A stretch of 12,182 nt of DNA from Bacteroidales bacterium (GTDB lineage: Bacteria > Bacteroidota > Bacteroidia > Bacteroidales > UBA932), in contig JAFNUQ010000250.1 in assembly GCA_017383945.1 (NCBI GenBank), positions 1 through 12,182 of the forward strand, given 5' to 3'. The stretch's first letter is position 1, and every line of letters starts with the position of its first letter. Shown here in pieces: positions 1-7,017 of the stretch. The notes beneath the pieces are model-generated. The model was not told the DNA's origin. It worked only from the letters and a program-made list of their open reading frames with translations, and did no database searches. A program made the translations under genes and the position numbers.

Positions 1-566
1 GGTGCGATGTAACCACATTCTGCAGCAACCTCGACAAGCACATCAAGATTGCTAAGCGAATAGTTTACTGTCTGAGCATCAGCAAGTCTCTGAATGCCTT
101 TTTTCATACCATAGGTAAAGATGCTCACGATACCAAGCACTTCTGCTCCTTCTTCTCTAAGGGCATTGACTACATCAATCGCGCTGCCTGCAGTAGAGAT
201 AAGATCCTCAACGACAACAACCTTGGCGCCTTTTTCCATACGGCCTTCAATGCGGTTGTTTCTACCGTGACTCTTGGCTTCGCCGCGCACATATCCCATC
301 GGCATACCAAGAATCGATGCAGTAATTGCAGCGTGAGCGATGCCTGCTGTCGAAGTACCCATCAACATCTCGCACTCTGGGAAGTGCTCCTTAACAAGAG
401 CAGCAAGACCATTCTCCACCTTTTCTCTCACTGAAGGAGCAGAAAGGGTAAGACGGTTGTCACAATAGATAGGGCTCTTAATGCCACTTGCCCAAGTAAA
501 CGGATCCTCTGGGCGAAGGAATACTGCTCCGATTGAGAGGAGCTCTTTTGCAATAATCTTCTGCAT
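1..566 (-). CDS. pyrE: Orotate phosphoribosyltransferase (3' end cut by window edge)
   Basis: Cytosolic enzyme that transfers phosphoribose from PRPP to orotate to give OMP, the fifth step of UMP synthesis. I translated it by hand from the ATG at 566: it opens [19 protein letters not shown] and continues with [17 protein letters not shown], the orotate-side signature. The flexible catalytic loop is visible as [15 protein letters not shown], and the PRPP-binding motif as [16 protein letters not shown]. About 188 codons are present and the frame is still open at position 1, so only the extreme C-terminus is missing. It is the last visible gene of the pyr operon, 7 nt after the pyrF stop. The sequence ([14 protein letters not shown]) reads closer to the Bacillus enzyme than to the Bacteroides one as I remember them; that comparison is from memory. 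Product assignment is very secure. Confidence 0.96.
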   Translation of the reverse strand, partial: MQKIIAKELLSIGAVFLRPEDPFTWASGIKSPIYCDNRLTLSAPSVREKVENGLAALVKEHFPECEMLMGTSTAGIAHAAITASILGMPMGYVRGEAKSHGRNNRIEGRMEKGAKVVVVEDLISTAGSAIDVVNALREEGAEVLGIVSIFTYGMKKGIQRLADAQTVNYSLSNLDVLVEVAAECGYIA

Positions 567-573
567 ATCGTGA

Positions 574-1293
574 TTACTTTATATCCAAAAACTCTCTAAC
601 ACATCTATTATAGGCCTCAAGCGGATCTGAAGCCGCAGTGATTGGACGGCCTACTACAATATAGTCCGAGCCGATTTCTCTAGCCTTTGCCGGAGTAGTG
701 ATACGTACCTGATCGTCGGCACCCGAGTCAGCAAATCTGACACCCGGAGTAATAGTAATGAAGTCTGAGCCCACTGCACTCTTGACCATACCTGCCTCAA
801 GAGGAGAGCACACAACTCCATCCAATCCCGCTACTGCTGCATTGGAAGCATATTTTACAATTGTATCATTGATTGTAGCGTTGATCAAAAGCTCATTCTG
901 CATTCTCTCCTGACTGGTAGAGGTGAGCTGAGTCACAGCAACAAGCAATGGTCTAGTGCCATCGGGGCGGGTCAAACCCTCAAGAGCTGCCTTCATCATA
1001 TCGATTGTACCGGCAGCATGAAGATTGGTCATATCCACATTAAGTCCTGAAAGCACCTTCATCGCCTTCTTGACAGTATTTGGGATATCGTGGAGCTTGA
1101 GATCAAGGAAGATATTATGACCTCGAGACTTGATTTCTCTGACAATCTCCGGACCTGCCGCATAGAAAAGCTCCATACCGATTTTAACATATGGTCTTCT
1201 TAGCGAGCCGTTTTCTGGAGTAAAACAATCCAGAAATTCTAGGGTTTCTGCCTTGCTGCTGAAGTCGCAAGCAATAATTACATCTTTTGCCAT
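574..1293 (-). CDS. pyrF: Orotidine 5'-phosphate decarboxylase, type 1 (short form)
   Basis: Decarboxylates OMP to UMP, the last step of the pathway. In the 239-residue product, the catalytic charge network is visible as K37 (YVKIGMELF) and D64, K66 and D69 in [13 protein letters not shown] phosphate-binding ITPGVRF segment and a C-terminal VVGRPIT follow, as expected for this TIM-barrel. Length fits the short type 1 family (about 230-245 residues), not the longer type 2 family that I recall for Bacteroides. I start at the ATG at 1293 ([11 protein letters not shown]). A TTG at 1311 would add six residues (MESYNT) and overlap the pyrD stop, but the extension matches nothing in the family. With the ATG start, the gap to the pyrD stop is 4 nt. 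Function is secure; only the start is open. Confidence 0.96.
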   Translation of the reverse strand: MAKDVIIACDFSSKAETLEFLDCFTPENGSLRRPYVKIGMELFYAAGPEIVREIKSRGHNIFLDLKLHDIPNTVKKAMKVLSGLNVDMTNLHAAGTIDMMKAALEGLTRPDGTRPLLVAVTQLTSTSQERMQNELLINATINDTIVKYASNAAVAGLDGVVCSPLEAGMVKSAVGSDFITITPGVRFADSGADDQVRITTPAKAREIGSDYIVVGRPITAASDPLEAYNRCVREFLDIK

Positions 1294-1297
1294 AGTA

Positions 1298-2215
1298 TTA
1301 TATGATTCCAATTATTTCATTTAAATCGTTGATTCCAAGTCTATCCATCAACTCAGGAAGAGCATCTACTATTTCAGGACAGACCATTGGGTTTCTGAGG
1401 TTCTCTGCACCAACCTGCACAGCTGTTGCACCAGCCATCATCATCTCGATCACGTCTTCGGCTCTGCTCACACCACCGCAACCCATCACAGGAATTGAGC
1501 AGGCTTTGCTCACCTGATTTACCATTCTCACGGCAATAGGGAATATCGCAGGGCCCGAGAAGCCGCCCATACGGTTGGCCACTATAGGTTTTCTGCGGGC
1601 TATATCGATGCGCATTCCGAGGAATGTATTAACGAGTGTCAGGCCATCCGCACCAGCATCTTCACAAGCTTTGGCAATGCTCACTATGTCTGTCACATTG
1701 GGACTGAGCTTGATAAAAACAGGCTTCTTGCCGCTGACCGCCTTGACCGCCTTGGTCACTTGAGCTGCAGCTTCTGCGCTTGTACCAAAGGCCAAGCCAC
1801 CTCCGTGAACATTAGGGCAGGAAATATTAACTTCAAGTATATCAATACCTTCACACGCAGCAGCTTTCTCGCAACAATGCGCATACTCCTCAATGCTGAA
1901 TCCGCTGATATTGGCAATAATTGCATTGTGATAGATCTTGCGAAGCGCAGGCACCTTTTCCTCCACCAAAACATCGATTCCTGGATTCTGAAGACCCACA
2001 GAATTGATGAGGCCACCTGTACATTCTGCGATGCGAGGAGTCGGATTGCCAAATCGGGCATCACGGGTTGTTCCCTTGAGCGAGATACCACCAATCTTAT
2101 TGAGGTCAAGAGCATCAGCAAGCTCAAGTCCGAAACCAAAGGTGCCGCTGGCAGGAACTATAGGGTTAGGCAAAGTGCAGCCACAAAGGCTCACGCTGAG
2201 ATTTTTATTTACCAT
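1298..2215 (-). CDS. pyrD: Dihydroorotate dehydrogenase class 1B, catalytic subunit
   Basis: FMN-containing TIM-barrel subunit that oxidises dihydroorotate to orotate in the cytosol. The 305-residue length is normal. Visible motifs in order: PASGTFGFG near 21, SLKGTT at 45-50 including the flavin-site lysine, NSVGLQNPG at 71-79, NISCPN around 130 with C133 as the catalytic base, NTFLGM near 196, and GGVSRAEDV near 247 for FMN phosphate binding. The active-site cysteine rather than serine puts it in class 1, and the adjacent pyrK identifies class 1B, which passes electrons to NAD+ and so works without oxygen or quinone. Its ATG at 2215 lies inside the 3' end of pyrK (7-nt overlap), suggesting coupled translation of the two subunits in similar amounts. 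Confidence 0.96.
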   Translation of the reverse strand: MVNKNLSVSLCGCTLPNPIVPASGTFGFGLELADALDLNKIGGISLKGTTRDARFGNPTPRIAECTGGLINSVGLQNPGIDVLVEEKVPALRKIYHNAIIANISGFSIEEYAHCCEKAAACEGIDILEVNISCPNVHGGGLAFGTSAEAAAQVTKAVKAVSGKKPVFIKLSPNVTDIVSIAKACEDAGADGLTLVNTFLGMRIDIARRKPIVANRMGGFSGPAIFPIAVRMVNQVSKACSIPVMGCGGVSRAEDVIEMMMAGATAVQVGAENLRNPMVCPEIVDALPELMDRLGINDLNEIIGII

Positions 2216-2946
2216 ATCAGGTCCTCCTTATCAAATACAGGCCCGTCAGCACAGACTCTCTTAGGACCTTTTGTTGTCTGGATTGTGCATCCGTAGCAGT
2301 ATCCAGCGCCACATCCCATCCTTTCTTCAAGGCTGGCCTCTCCACTTGTTGGGAGAGCAGCACACAAAGCACGCATCATCGGCATAGGGCCACAAGTGTA
2401 GAAGAAATCAAATTCAGGATTGTACTGATTGATTGCATCTGTTGTAAAACCTTTGACACCTACACTACCATCCATTGTAGCAATGAGGAGCTCTGCACCC
2501 AAAGCTTTGTATTCTTCCTCAAGAATCACTTCCGAAGCTTTATTGAAACCAAGGACCACAGTCACTTTCTTACCCTGTGAGAGGAGCTCTTTACAAAGCA
2601 TATATAACGGCGCTGTCCCCAAACCGCCACCGACAAGCAAAGCAGAATTTCTGCACTTTGCTGAATCAAAGCCAGTTCCAAGCTCTGTGAGAATCTCAAG
2701 CTGCTGTCCAGGATTCATCTCAGACATCAACTTTGTACCCTCACCCACCACCTTGTAGTAGAGAAGCAGAGAGCGGTTGGTAGCATCAGAAACAGAGATA
2801 GGTCTTCTAAGATATTTGCCATCTATGGCAATATTTACAAACTGACCTGGCTTAATGGCGATATCTTGTGAGCAGCCAAGCTCCAGGCGATAGGTTTTAT
2901 CGGCCACAACTTGGTTGCTAACAATTGTAAAAAATATTTTCTGCAT
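2209..2946 (-). CDS. pyrK: Dihydroorotate dehydrogenase class 1B, electron-transfer subunit
   Basis: FAD and [2Fe-2S] partner of PyrD that carries electrons from the PyrD FMN to NAD+. The 245-residue protein has a ferredoxin-reductase layout: an FAD-binding barrel with RRPISV at 47-52, a nucleotide-binding domain with LLVGGGLGTAPL at about 103-114, a YTCGPMPMM segment near 183, and a C-terminal iron-sulfur domain. Four cysteines are in the family spacing: C212, C217, C220 and C232 (MGCGAGYCYGC, then RVC). The end KEDLIW is also typical. The gene begins at the ATG at 2946, 2 nt after the pyrC stop, and overlaps pyrD by 7 nt. All cofactor residues I can check are present, so an active PyrD2K2 complex is expected. 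Confidence 0.95.
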   Translation of the reverse strand: MQKIFFTIVSNQVVADKTYRLELGCSQDIAIKPGQFVNIAIDGKYLRRPISVSDATNRSLLLYYKVVGEGTKLMSEMNPGQQLEILTELGTGFDSAKCRNSALLVGGGLGTAPLYMLCKELLSQGKKVTVVLGFNKASEVILEEEYKALGAELLIATMDGSVGVKGFTTDAINQYNPEFDFFYTCGPMPMMRALCAALPTSGEASLEERMGCGAGYCYGCTIQTTKGPKRVCADGPVFDKEDLIW

Positions 2947-2948
2947 AA

Positions 2949-4205
2949 TTATTTTTGCTTCCAGACTATTTGTCCGTCTTTAAGGGTCATAAGCACATCA
3001 CCCCAGACTTCCCATCCCTCAAATGGAGTCGAATGTCCCTTTGAGATGAACTGATCCGGATTGATTGTATATTTCTTGTTAAGATCGATCAGACAGAGAT
3101 CTGCGGCAGCACCCTCAACCATACCTCCGGCGAGACCAAACGTCTTGCGTGGCGACTCGCTCATCAGGCTGAGCAGAAGCTCAAGAGAGATGATACCTGG
3201 TCTGACCAGTTTTGTATAGAGGACAGGAAAAGCTGTCTCTATGCCCACAACTCCCATAGCGCTACCGGCAAGTCCCTTGGATTTCTCTTCTGCACTATGT
3301 GGCGCATGGTCAGTTGCTATCACATCGATTGTGCCATCTTTGATACCCTCGATAAGGGCCTGCATATCCTCTGCGGCACGGAGAGGAGGATTCATCTTGA
3401 ATCTGCCATCTTCCTGCAGATCTGCATCACAGAGGGTAAGATAATGAGGACCTGTCTCACAAGTCACCTTTACTCCCCTTTTCTTGGCCTCGCGGATTAT
3501 AGCGACGCTCTCCTTAGTCGAGATGTGGCACACGTGATAGCGACAGCCGGTCTGTTCTGCAAGCTTGAGATCGCGGGCAATCTGCCCCCATTCGCTCTCT
3601 GAGCAGATACCCTTGTGCCCGTGCTCGCGGCAATAGTTGCCATCGTGGATATAACCTCCGCGCAGCAGCGAATTATCCTCGCAGTGCGCAGCAATCATCA
3701 TATCCTGCTCAACAGCGAGCTTCATCGCTTCAAGCATCATCTCATCACTCTGCACGCCACTGCCATCGTCTGTCAAGGCAAAGCAAGAACCCTTCAAGGC
3801 TGCAAAGTCACATAGCTGCTTGCCTGCACGGCCCACAGTAATCGCAGCATATGGAAGAACCTCTATCACTGCAGAGTCTTTAATGGCAGCGAGCTGCTGA
3901 GCGATGTGCTCCGGGCTATCAGGAACCGGATTGAGGTTTGGCATTGTACAGACAGTCGTATAGCCACCTCTGGCAGCAGCTTTTGATCCAGTCTCAATGG
4001 TTTCTTTATACTCAAATCCCGGCTCGCGGAAATGGACATGAACGTCGACAAAACCTGGAGTCAGGACACAATCTGTGGCATCAATAATCTCAGCCTCAGG
4101 GCATTCCAAAGAAGTGGCAATGCTCTTGACAAGGCCATCGGATATTAAGACGTCTTTCTTATAAAGCTTGGCATCTTGAAAAACCAAAGCTCCCTTGAAA
4201 AGCAT
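2949..4205 (-). CDS. pyrC: Dihydroorotase, class I
   Basis: Zinc amidohydrolase that cyclises carbamoyl-aspartate to dihydroorotate, the third step of the pathway. In the 418-residue product the metal ligands are visible: H56 and H58 in DVHVHFREPG, D146 in LTDDGSG, H174 in AAHCED, H227 in CHISTKES and D299 in ATDHAPH. The substrate-contact segment TMPNLNPVPDS is also present. This is the Bacillus/Thermus-type class I enzyme, not the E. coli class II. I place the start at the ATG at 4205: MLFKGALV lines up with the usual family N-terminus and leaves room for a short leader. An ATG at 4226 in the same frame would add seven residues (MRCIVKD) but falls almost on the predicted transcription start. 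It is the first gene of the operon. No pyrB, carA or carB is nearby. Confidence 0.95.
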   Translation of the reverse strand: MLFKGALVFQDAKLYKKDVLISDGLVKSIATSLECPEAEIIDATDCVLTPGFVDVHVHFREPGFEYKETIETGSKAAARGGYTTVCTMPNLNPVPDSPEHIAQQLAAIKDSAVIEVLPYAAITVGRAGKQLCDFAALKGSCFALTDDGSGVQSDEMMLEAMKLAVEQDMMIAAHCEDNSLLRGGYIHDGNYCREHGHKGICSESEWGQIARDLKLAEQTGCRYHVCHISTKESVAIIREAKKRGVKVTCETGPHYLTLCDADLQEDGRFKMNPPLRAAEDMQALIEGIKDGTIDVIATDHAPHSAEEKSKGLAGSAMGVVGIETAFPVLYTKLVRPGIISLELLLSLMSESPRKTFGLAGGMVEGAAADLCLIDLNKKYTINPDQFISKGHSTPFEGWEVWGDVLMTLKDGQIVWKQK

Positions 4206-4232
4206 ATCTTTTACTATACATCTCATATTCTA

Positions 4233-4263
4233 CAAAAATAGTAAAAGACAAGGTTTTTTCAAA
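4233..4263 (-). promoter_or_regulatory. Bacteroidota housekeeping promoter of the pyrCKDFE operon
   Basis: On the minus strand, TTTG (4263-4260) is followed after exactly 19 nt by TATTTTTG (4240-4233). This matches the published Bacteroidota consensus, TTTG at -33 and TAnnTTTG at -7. Transcription should begin a few bases downstream, near 4226-4229. That leaves only about 22 nt before the ATG at 4205, too short for an attenuator or PyrR-type leader hairpin, so any pyrimidine control must act at the promoter or elsewhere. The remaining bases between the unknown gene and pyrC (4264-4300) are AT-rich and show no terminator hairpin that I can see. Confidence 0.75.
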
Positions 4264-4300
4264 GAGGAAAATTTGTGTTTTTCAAAGAGTTTTCAACAAT

Positions 4301-4846
4301 CTAGACCAAGACCTTTTTGTATCCGAGTCTTTTGAGTTCCAGACCCACTCCGATACGGAAAAGAACAGAATAGGCTCGCGCAAGTATATAGAATCCTGCC
4401 TCGGTTTGAGTTTCGATACCTTCATATCGGATCAAGCCCAATGTAGCAGTCGCACAGCTGAGAAGACAATCTTTGATTTTTGTCGCCTCCGCCGAATCCA
4501 GGTCAAGCTTCAGGATGTTCTGAAGGATGTGCTCATCCATATCATCCCACCCTCTTGCACCGTAATATCTGCTATAGGACCAGAGCCTGAATTTGTCAAA
4601 ATCTTCATCCCACACGTGGGCAACACCCAAGCCAAGGTATGCAGACCACGCGATTGCAGCTTCAGGAAATTCATTGAAGTTGCTCACCGCATCAGCAACA
4701 TATTCTTTGATATACTCTTCCCACTTGGTGTCAAAATCCGGCGTCCAGAAAAGCTCTCCGTCTATCAAGCCGGCAGAAGCGCAGATCTTCTTCAGACCTG
4801 CAGTGAGGGTCTCCTCAAAATTATTCAGATATGTATTGTCTACCAT
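4301..4846 (-). CDS. Uncharacterised 181-residue protein coupled to the RSH gene
   Basis: I do not recognise a named family. The protein has no signal peptide or clear membrane segment and looks cytosolic and mostly helical. It is rich in aromatics, with tryptophans at 34, 42, 67, 79, 89 and 100. The middle (about 58-110) reads EFPEAAIAWSAYLGLGVAHVW, then WDEDF, RYYGARGWDDMDEHI, and looks like a constrained core. The C-terminus ends LELKRLGYKKV. I have a vague memory of similar Bacteroidetes proteins of unknown function, which I cannot confirm. Its ATG overlaps the TAA of the upstream RSH gene (TAATG, sharing base 4846), so it is almost certainly translated from the same mRNA. A long open frame on the opposite strand (4406-5008) is judged a shadow. 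A role linked to (p)ppGpp is only inference from position. Confidence 0.82.
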   Translation of the reverse strand: MVDNTYLNNFEETLTAGLKKICASAGLIDGELFWTPDFDTKWEEYIKEYVADAVSNFNEFPEAAIAWSAYLGLGVAHVWDEDFDKFRLWSYSRYYGARGWDDMDEHILQNILKLDLDSAEATKIKDCLLSCATATLGLIRYEGIETQTEAGFYILARAYSVLFRIGVGLELKRLGYKKVLV

Positions 4847-6939
4847 TATGATCTATGTACTCTAATTACTTGTTTTAGATTGCCAATCAATGAGATAACC
4901 TTATCCAGCTCAGAAGTAGACGGCACAAGAAGTCTCATTGAGATTTCATATGTTCCATTGCGATGGTTCTCCTTGATGTCAAACGATCTGAGCGACACCT
5001 TGAAGTGAGCTACAACGTCCATAATAGAGCCGTGCACGCTTCGTTCCATGTGAGCTACGATGTGCAGCGTACAGAGGAATTCTCCCGAAGAAGCATTGTC
5101 CTGCCAGACCACTTTCTGGATGCGATATGGATATCTCTCGATGAGTCTTGCAGCATTTGGGCAAGACATTCTGTGAATCTTGATACCGTCAGTGCGGGTA
5201 ACAAAGCCGAAGACATCATCCCCAAAGACCGGATTGCAGCACTTTGAGAGCTTGTAGTCAAGCCCCTTTACATTTCTGGCATCAATCACCAGAATATCGT
5301 CCCCGCTCCTACTCGCAAAGGCTTTAGGCTGATTTTCCGGAGCTACCGTCTGCTCGCTGGAAGCACGCTCGTTTTCCTGCTGCTTCTGTTGTATAAATGA
5401 TTTTATATCATTGACATCCAGTTCCTCACGAGAGATAGCAGCCATCAAAGGCATAACCGAGGAGAACTTGTGCTGCTTCATGAACTCATAGAGCAGATCG
5501 TCTCCAAACTCAAGCTTCCAGTTCTTGAGACGACGATCCAGAATCTCACGTCCTTCCTTGGCCGCCTTGCGTTCATCGGCATCGAGTTCCTGCTTTATCT
5601 TGGTGCGGGCCTTTGAGCTCACCACCCAAGAGAGCCAGTCTCGCGACGGACGCTGATTCTTGCTCGTCATAATCTCCACGACATCTCCTGTCTGAAGCTT
5701 TTCTCTGATCTGGACAGGCTTGCCGTTGACCTTGCCGCCTGTGCATTTGCAACCAAGGCCCGAGTGAATATTAAATGCAAAATCCAGCACTGAACTGCCT
5801 GCAGCAAGGATTCGCAATTCGCCTGTCGGCGTAAACACAAAAATCTCCTTGCTTGGCGGCGCTGGCATATCCTCCGGACTGAGCACCAGCGGGTTCTCCA
5901 GCGACTCTCTCACGCTCTTGAGCCAGCGGTCTATCGAAGAAGAGTGGCTGACGCCTTTATATGCCCAATGAGCAGCACTTCCGCTCTCCGCCTCAACATC
6001 CATTCGCTTTGTGCGGATCTGGACTTCAAGCGACTGCCCTTGCTTGTTCTTCACGGTAATATGAAGCGACTCGTAACCATTGGGACGAGGAGTCGTCAAC
6101 CAGTCTCGGAGGCGTTTGATATCAGGCTCGTATTCCTCTGTCACATAGGAATATACCTTCCAGCACAAATCCTTCTCCAGCTTATTATCCGGCTCACAAT
6201 CAATGATAAATCTAATCGCAAAGACATCATAAACGCCCTCAAAGGACACCTTCTGCGCCATCATCTTCTTATAGATAGAATAGGCGCTTTTTGTGCGAGC
6301 TTTCAGCTTATATTTTATACCCTCTGCCTGAAGTTTCTGTTCAAGAGGCTGGATGAACTCCTTTGTGAGAAGTTCCCTGTCCTTTTCTGTTGCCTTGAGC
6401 TTATTGGTGATAGCTCTATAGGTCTCCGGCTCACTATAACGGAAGTAGATATCACTCAACTCTGTATTGATATTATACAAGCCGAGCTGATGTGCTAGAG
6501 GCATATATAACATCAGAGTCTCAAGGAGCTTTTGTTCTCTTGAGCTCTTAGGAAATATACTCAAACTACGCATTACCTCCAGGCGGTCAGCAATCTTCAA
6601 GACCGTAACTCGGGGATCCGTTGAGTACTGAACAATGAGTCGCTTATAGTTTTCCGCTTCAAGTTTTGTATCCTTGGGCTTAATTGTGGAAATCTTGTTC
6701 AGACCATCGACAATAGTTCTCACATCCTGAGGGAATGCACTGATATCCAAATCCTTATGAGCTCGTGTAGCCTCGTGGAGATATACAGCCGCAATGCTCT
6801 CATCGCTGAGTCCGTTCTCGTCTTTAACGTTGCGCGCAACATTGTCAGGATGATTTATGACAGGTGTCCCGTCGTATATTGTTTCCCGGGCAAGTACCTG
6901 TTGAGCAAAGCGTCTAGCCTCTTGTACCAAATTTTCCAT
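4846..6939 (-). CDS. relA: RelA/SpoT-family (p)ppGpp synthetase with degenerate hydrolase domain
   Basis: Long RSH enzyme, 697 residues, that should make (p)ppGpp from ATP and GTP/GDP. Domains in order: pseudo-HD domain about 1-150, synthetase about 200-325, TGS about 364-425 ([12 protein letters not shown]), a helical and Q/E-rich linker to about 545, a conserved-cysteine region ([18 protein letters not shown]) about 560-600, and ACT about 622-697. Synthetase residues look intact: [12 protein letters not shown] near 215, [14 protein letters not shown] at 276-280, [11 protein letters not shown] and EVQIRT. The hydrolase site is damaged. H30 and the ADR aspartate D118 remain, but the usual HDxxED motif reads HEATRA (55-60), and HNMRT reads EVMRS. 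I therefore infer a synthetase without hydrolysis, so a second RSH elsewhere would be needed. The start at 6939 is short for the family but no upstream in-frame ATG exists before a stop. Confidence 0.93.
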   Translation of the reverse strand: MENLVQEARRFAQQVLARETIYDGTPVINHPDNVARNVKDENGLSDESIAAVYLHEATRAHKDLDISAFPQDVRTIVDGLNKISTIKPKDTKLEAENYKRLIVQYSTDPRVTVLKIADRLEVMRSLSIFPKSSREQKLLETLMLYMPLAHQLGLYNINTELSDIYFRYSEPETYRAITNKLKATEKDRELLTKEFIQPLEQKLQAEGIKYKLKARTKSAYSIYKKMMAQKVSFEGVYDVFAIRFIIDCEPDNKLEKDLCWKVYSYVTEEYEPDIKRLRDWLTTPRPNGYESLHITVKNKQGQSLEVQIRTKRMDVEAESGSAAHWAYKGVSHSSSIDRWLKSVRESLENPLVLSPEDMPAPPSKEIFVFTPTGELRILAAGSSVLDFAFNIHSGLGCKCTGGKVNGKPVQIREKLQTGDVVEIMTSKNQRPSRDWLSWVVSSKARTKIKQELDADERKAAKEGREILDRRLKNWKLEFGDDLLYEFMKQHKFSSVMPLMAAISREELDVNDIKSFIQQKQQENERASSEQTVAPENQPKAFASRSGDDILVIDARNVKGLDYKLSKCCNPVFGDDVFGFVTRTDGIKIHRMSCPNAARLIERYPYRIQKVVWQDNASSGEFLCTLHIVAHMERSVHGSIMDVVAHFKVSLRSFDIKENHRNGTYEISMRLLVPSTSELDKVISLIGNLKQVIRVHRS

Positions 6940-6944
6940 TGGAG

Positions 6945-6952
6945 CAAAGGTA
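6945..6952 (-). promoter_or_regulatory. Candidate -7 box for the relA transcript
   Basis: On the minus strand, TACCTTTG (6952-6945) matches the Bacteroidota -7 consensus TAnnTTTG exactly. There is no good TTTG at the expected -33 distance (that stretch is G/C-rich), so the match could be chance. If real, transcription would begin at about 6940-6942, next to the ATG at 6939, making the mRNA leaderless or nearly so. Confidence 0.4.
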
Positions 6953-6961
6953 CTAAATATG

Positions 6962-6992
6962 TTTTAGAAACGGGGCCTTTTGCGTATCTTTG
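6962..6992 (+). promoter_or_regulatory. Candidate uvrB promoter
   Basis: TATCTTTG (6985-6992) is an exact match to the Bacteroidota -7 box. A TTTT (6962-6965) sits 19 nt upstream in place of the -33 TTTG, a three-of-four match. Transcription would start near 6997, giving a leader of about 20 nt before the ATG at 7018. The site lies in the 78-bp gap shared with the divergent relA gene. I looked for an obvious LexA-type inverted repeat there and saw none. Confidence 0.55.
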
Positions 6993-7017
6993 TGAGATTT
7001 GTTTTTTCAGCAAGAAG

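Noticed and set aside
1294..1311. TTG start for pyrF adding six residues.
   Set aside because: The added residues match nothing in the family and the ATG at 1293 gives the standard N-terminus with a normal 4-nt gap to pyrD.
1760..2296. A 178-codon open frame on the plus strand opposite pyrD.
   Set aside because: It is fully antisense to well-supported pyrD and pyrK sequence and has no domain signature.
4227..4300. Possible attenuator or riboswitch leader before pyrC.
   Set aside because: The predicted transcript leader is only about 22 nt when the start at 4205 is used, and no hairpin is visible.
4406..5008. A 200-codon open frame on the plus strand.
   Set aside because: It spans the end of relA and the unknown gene on the other strand, has no recognisable motif, and the minus-strand genes are tightly coupled. 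Judged a shadow.
6757..7017. An 87-residue N-terminal extension of the uvrB reading frame.
   Set aside because: It runs antisense to the relA start and has no UvrB-like sequence. The family N-terminus begins exactly at the ATG at 7018, and a -7 box lies inside the extension at 6985.
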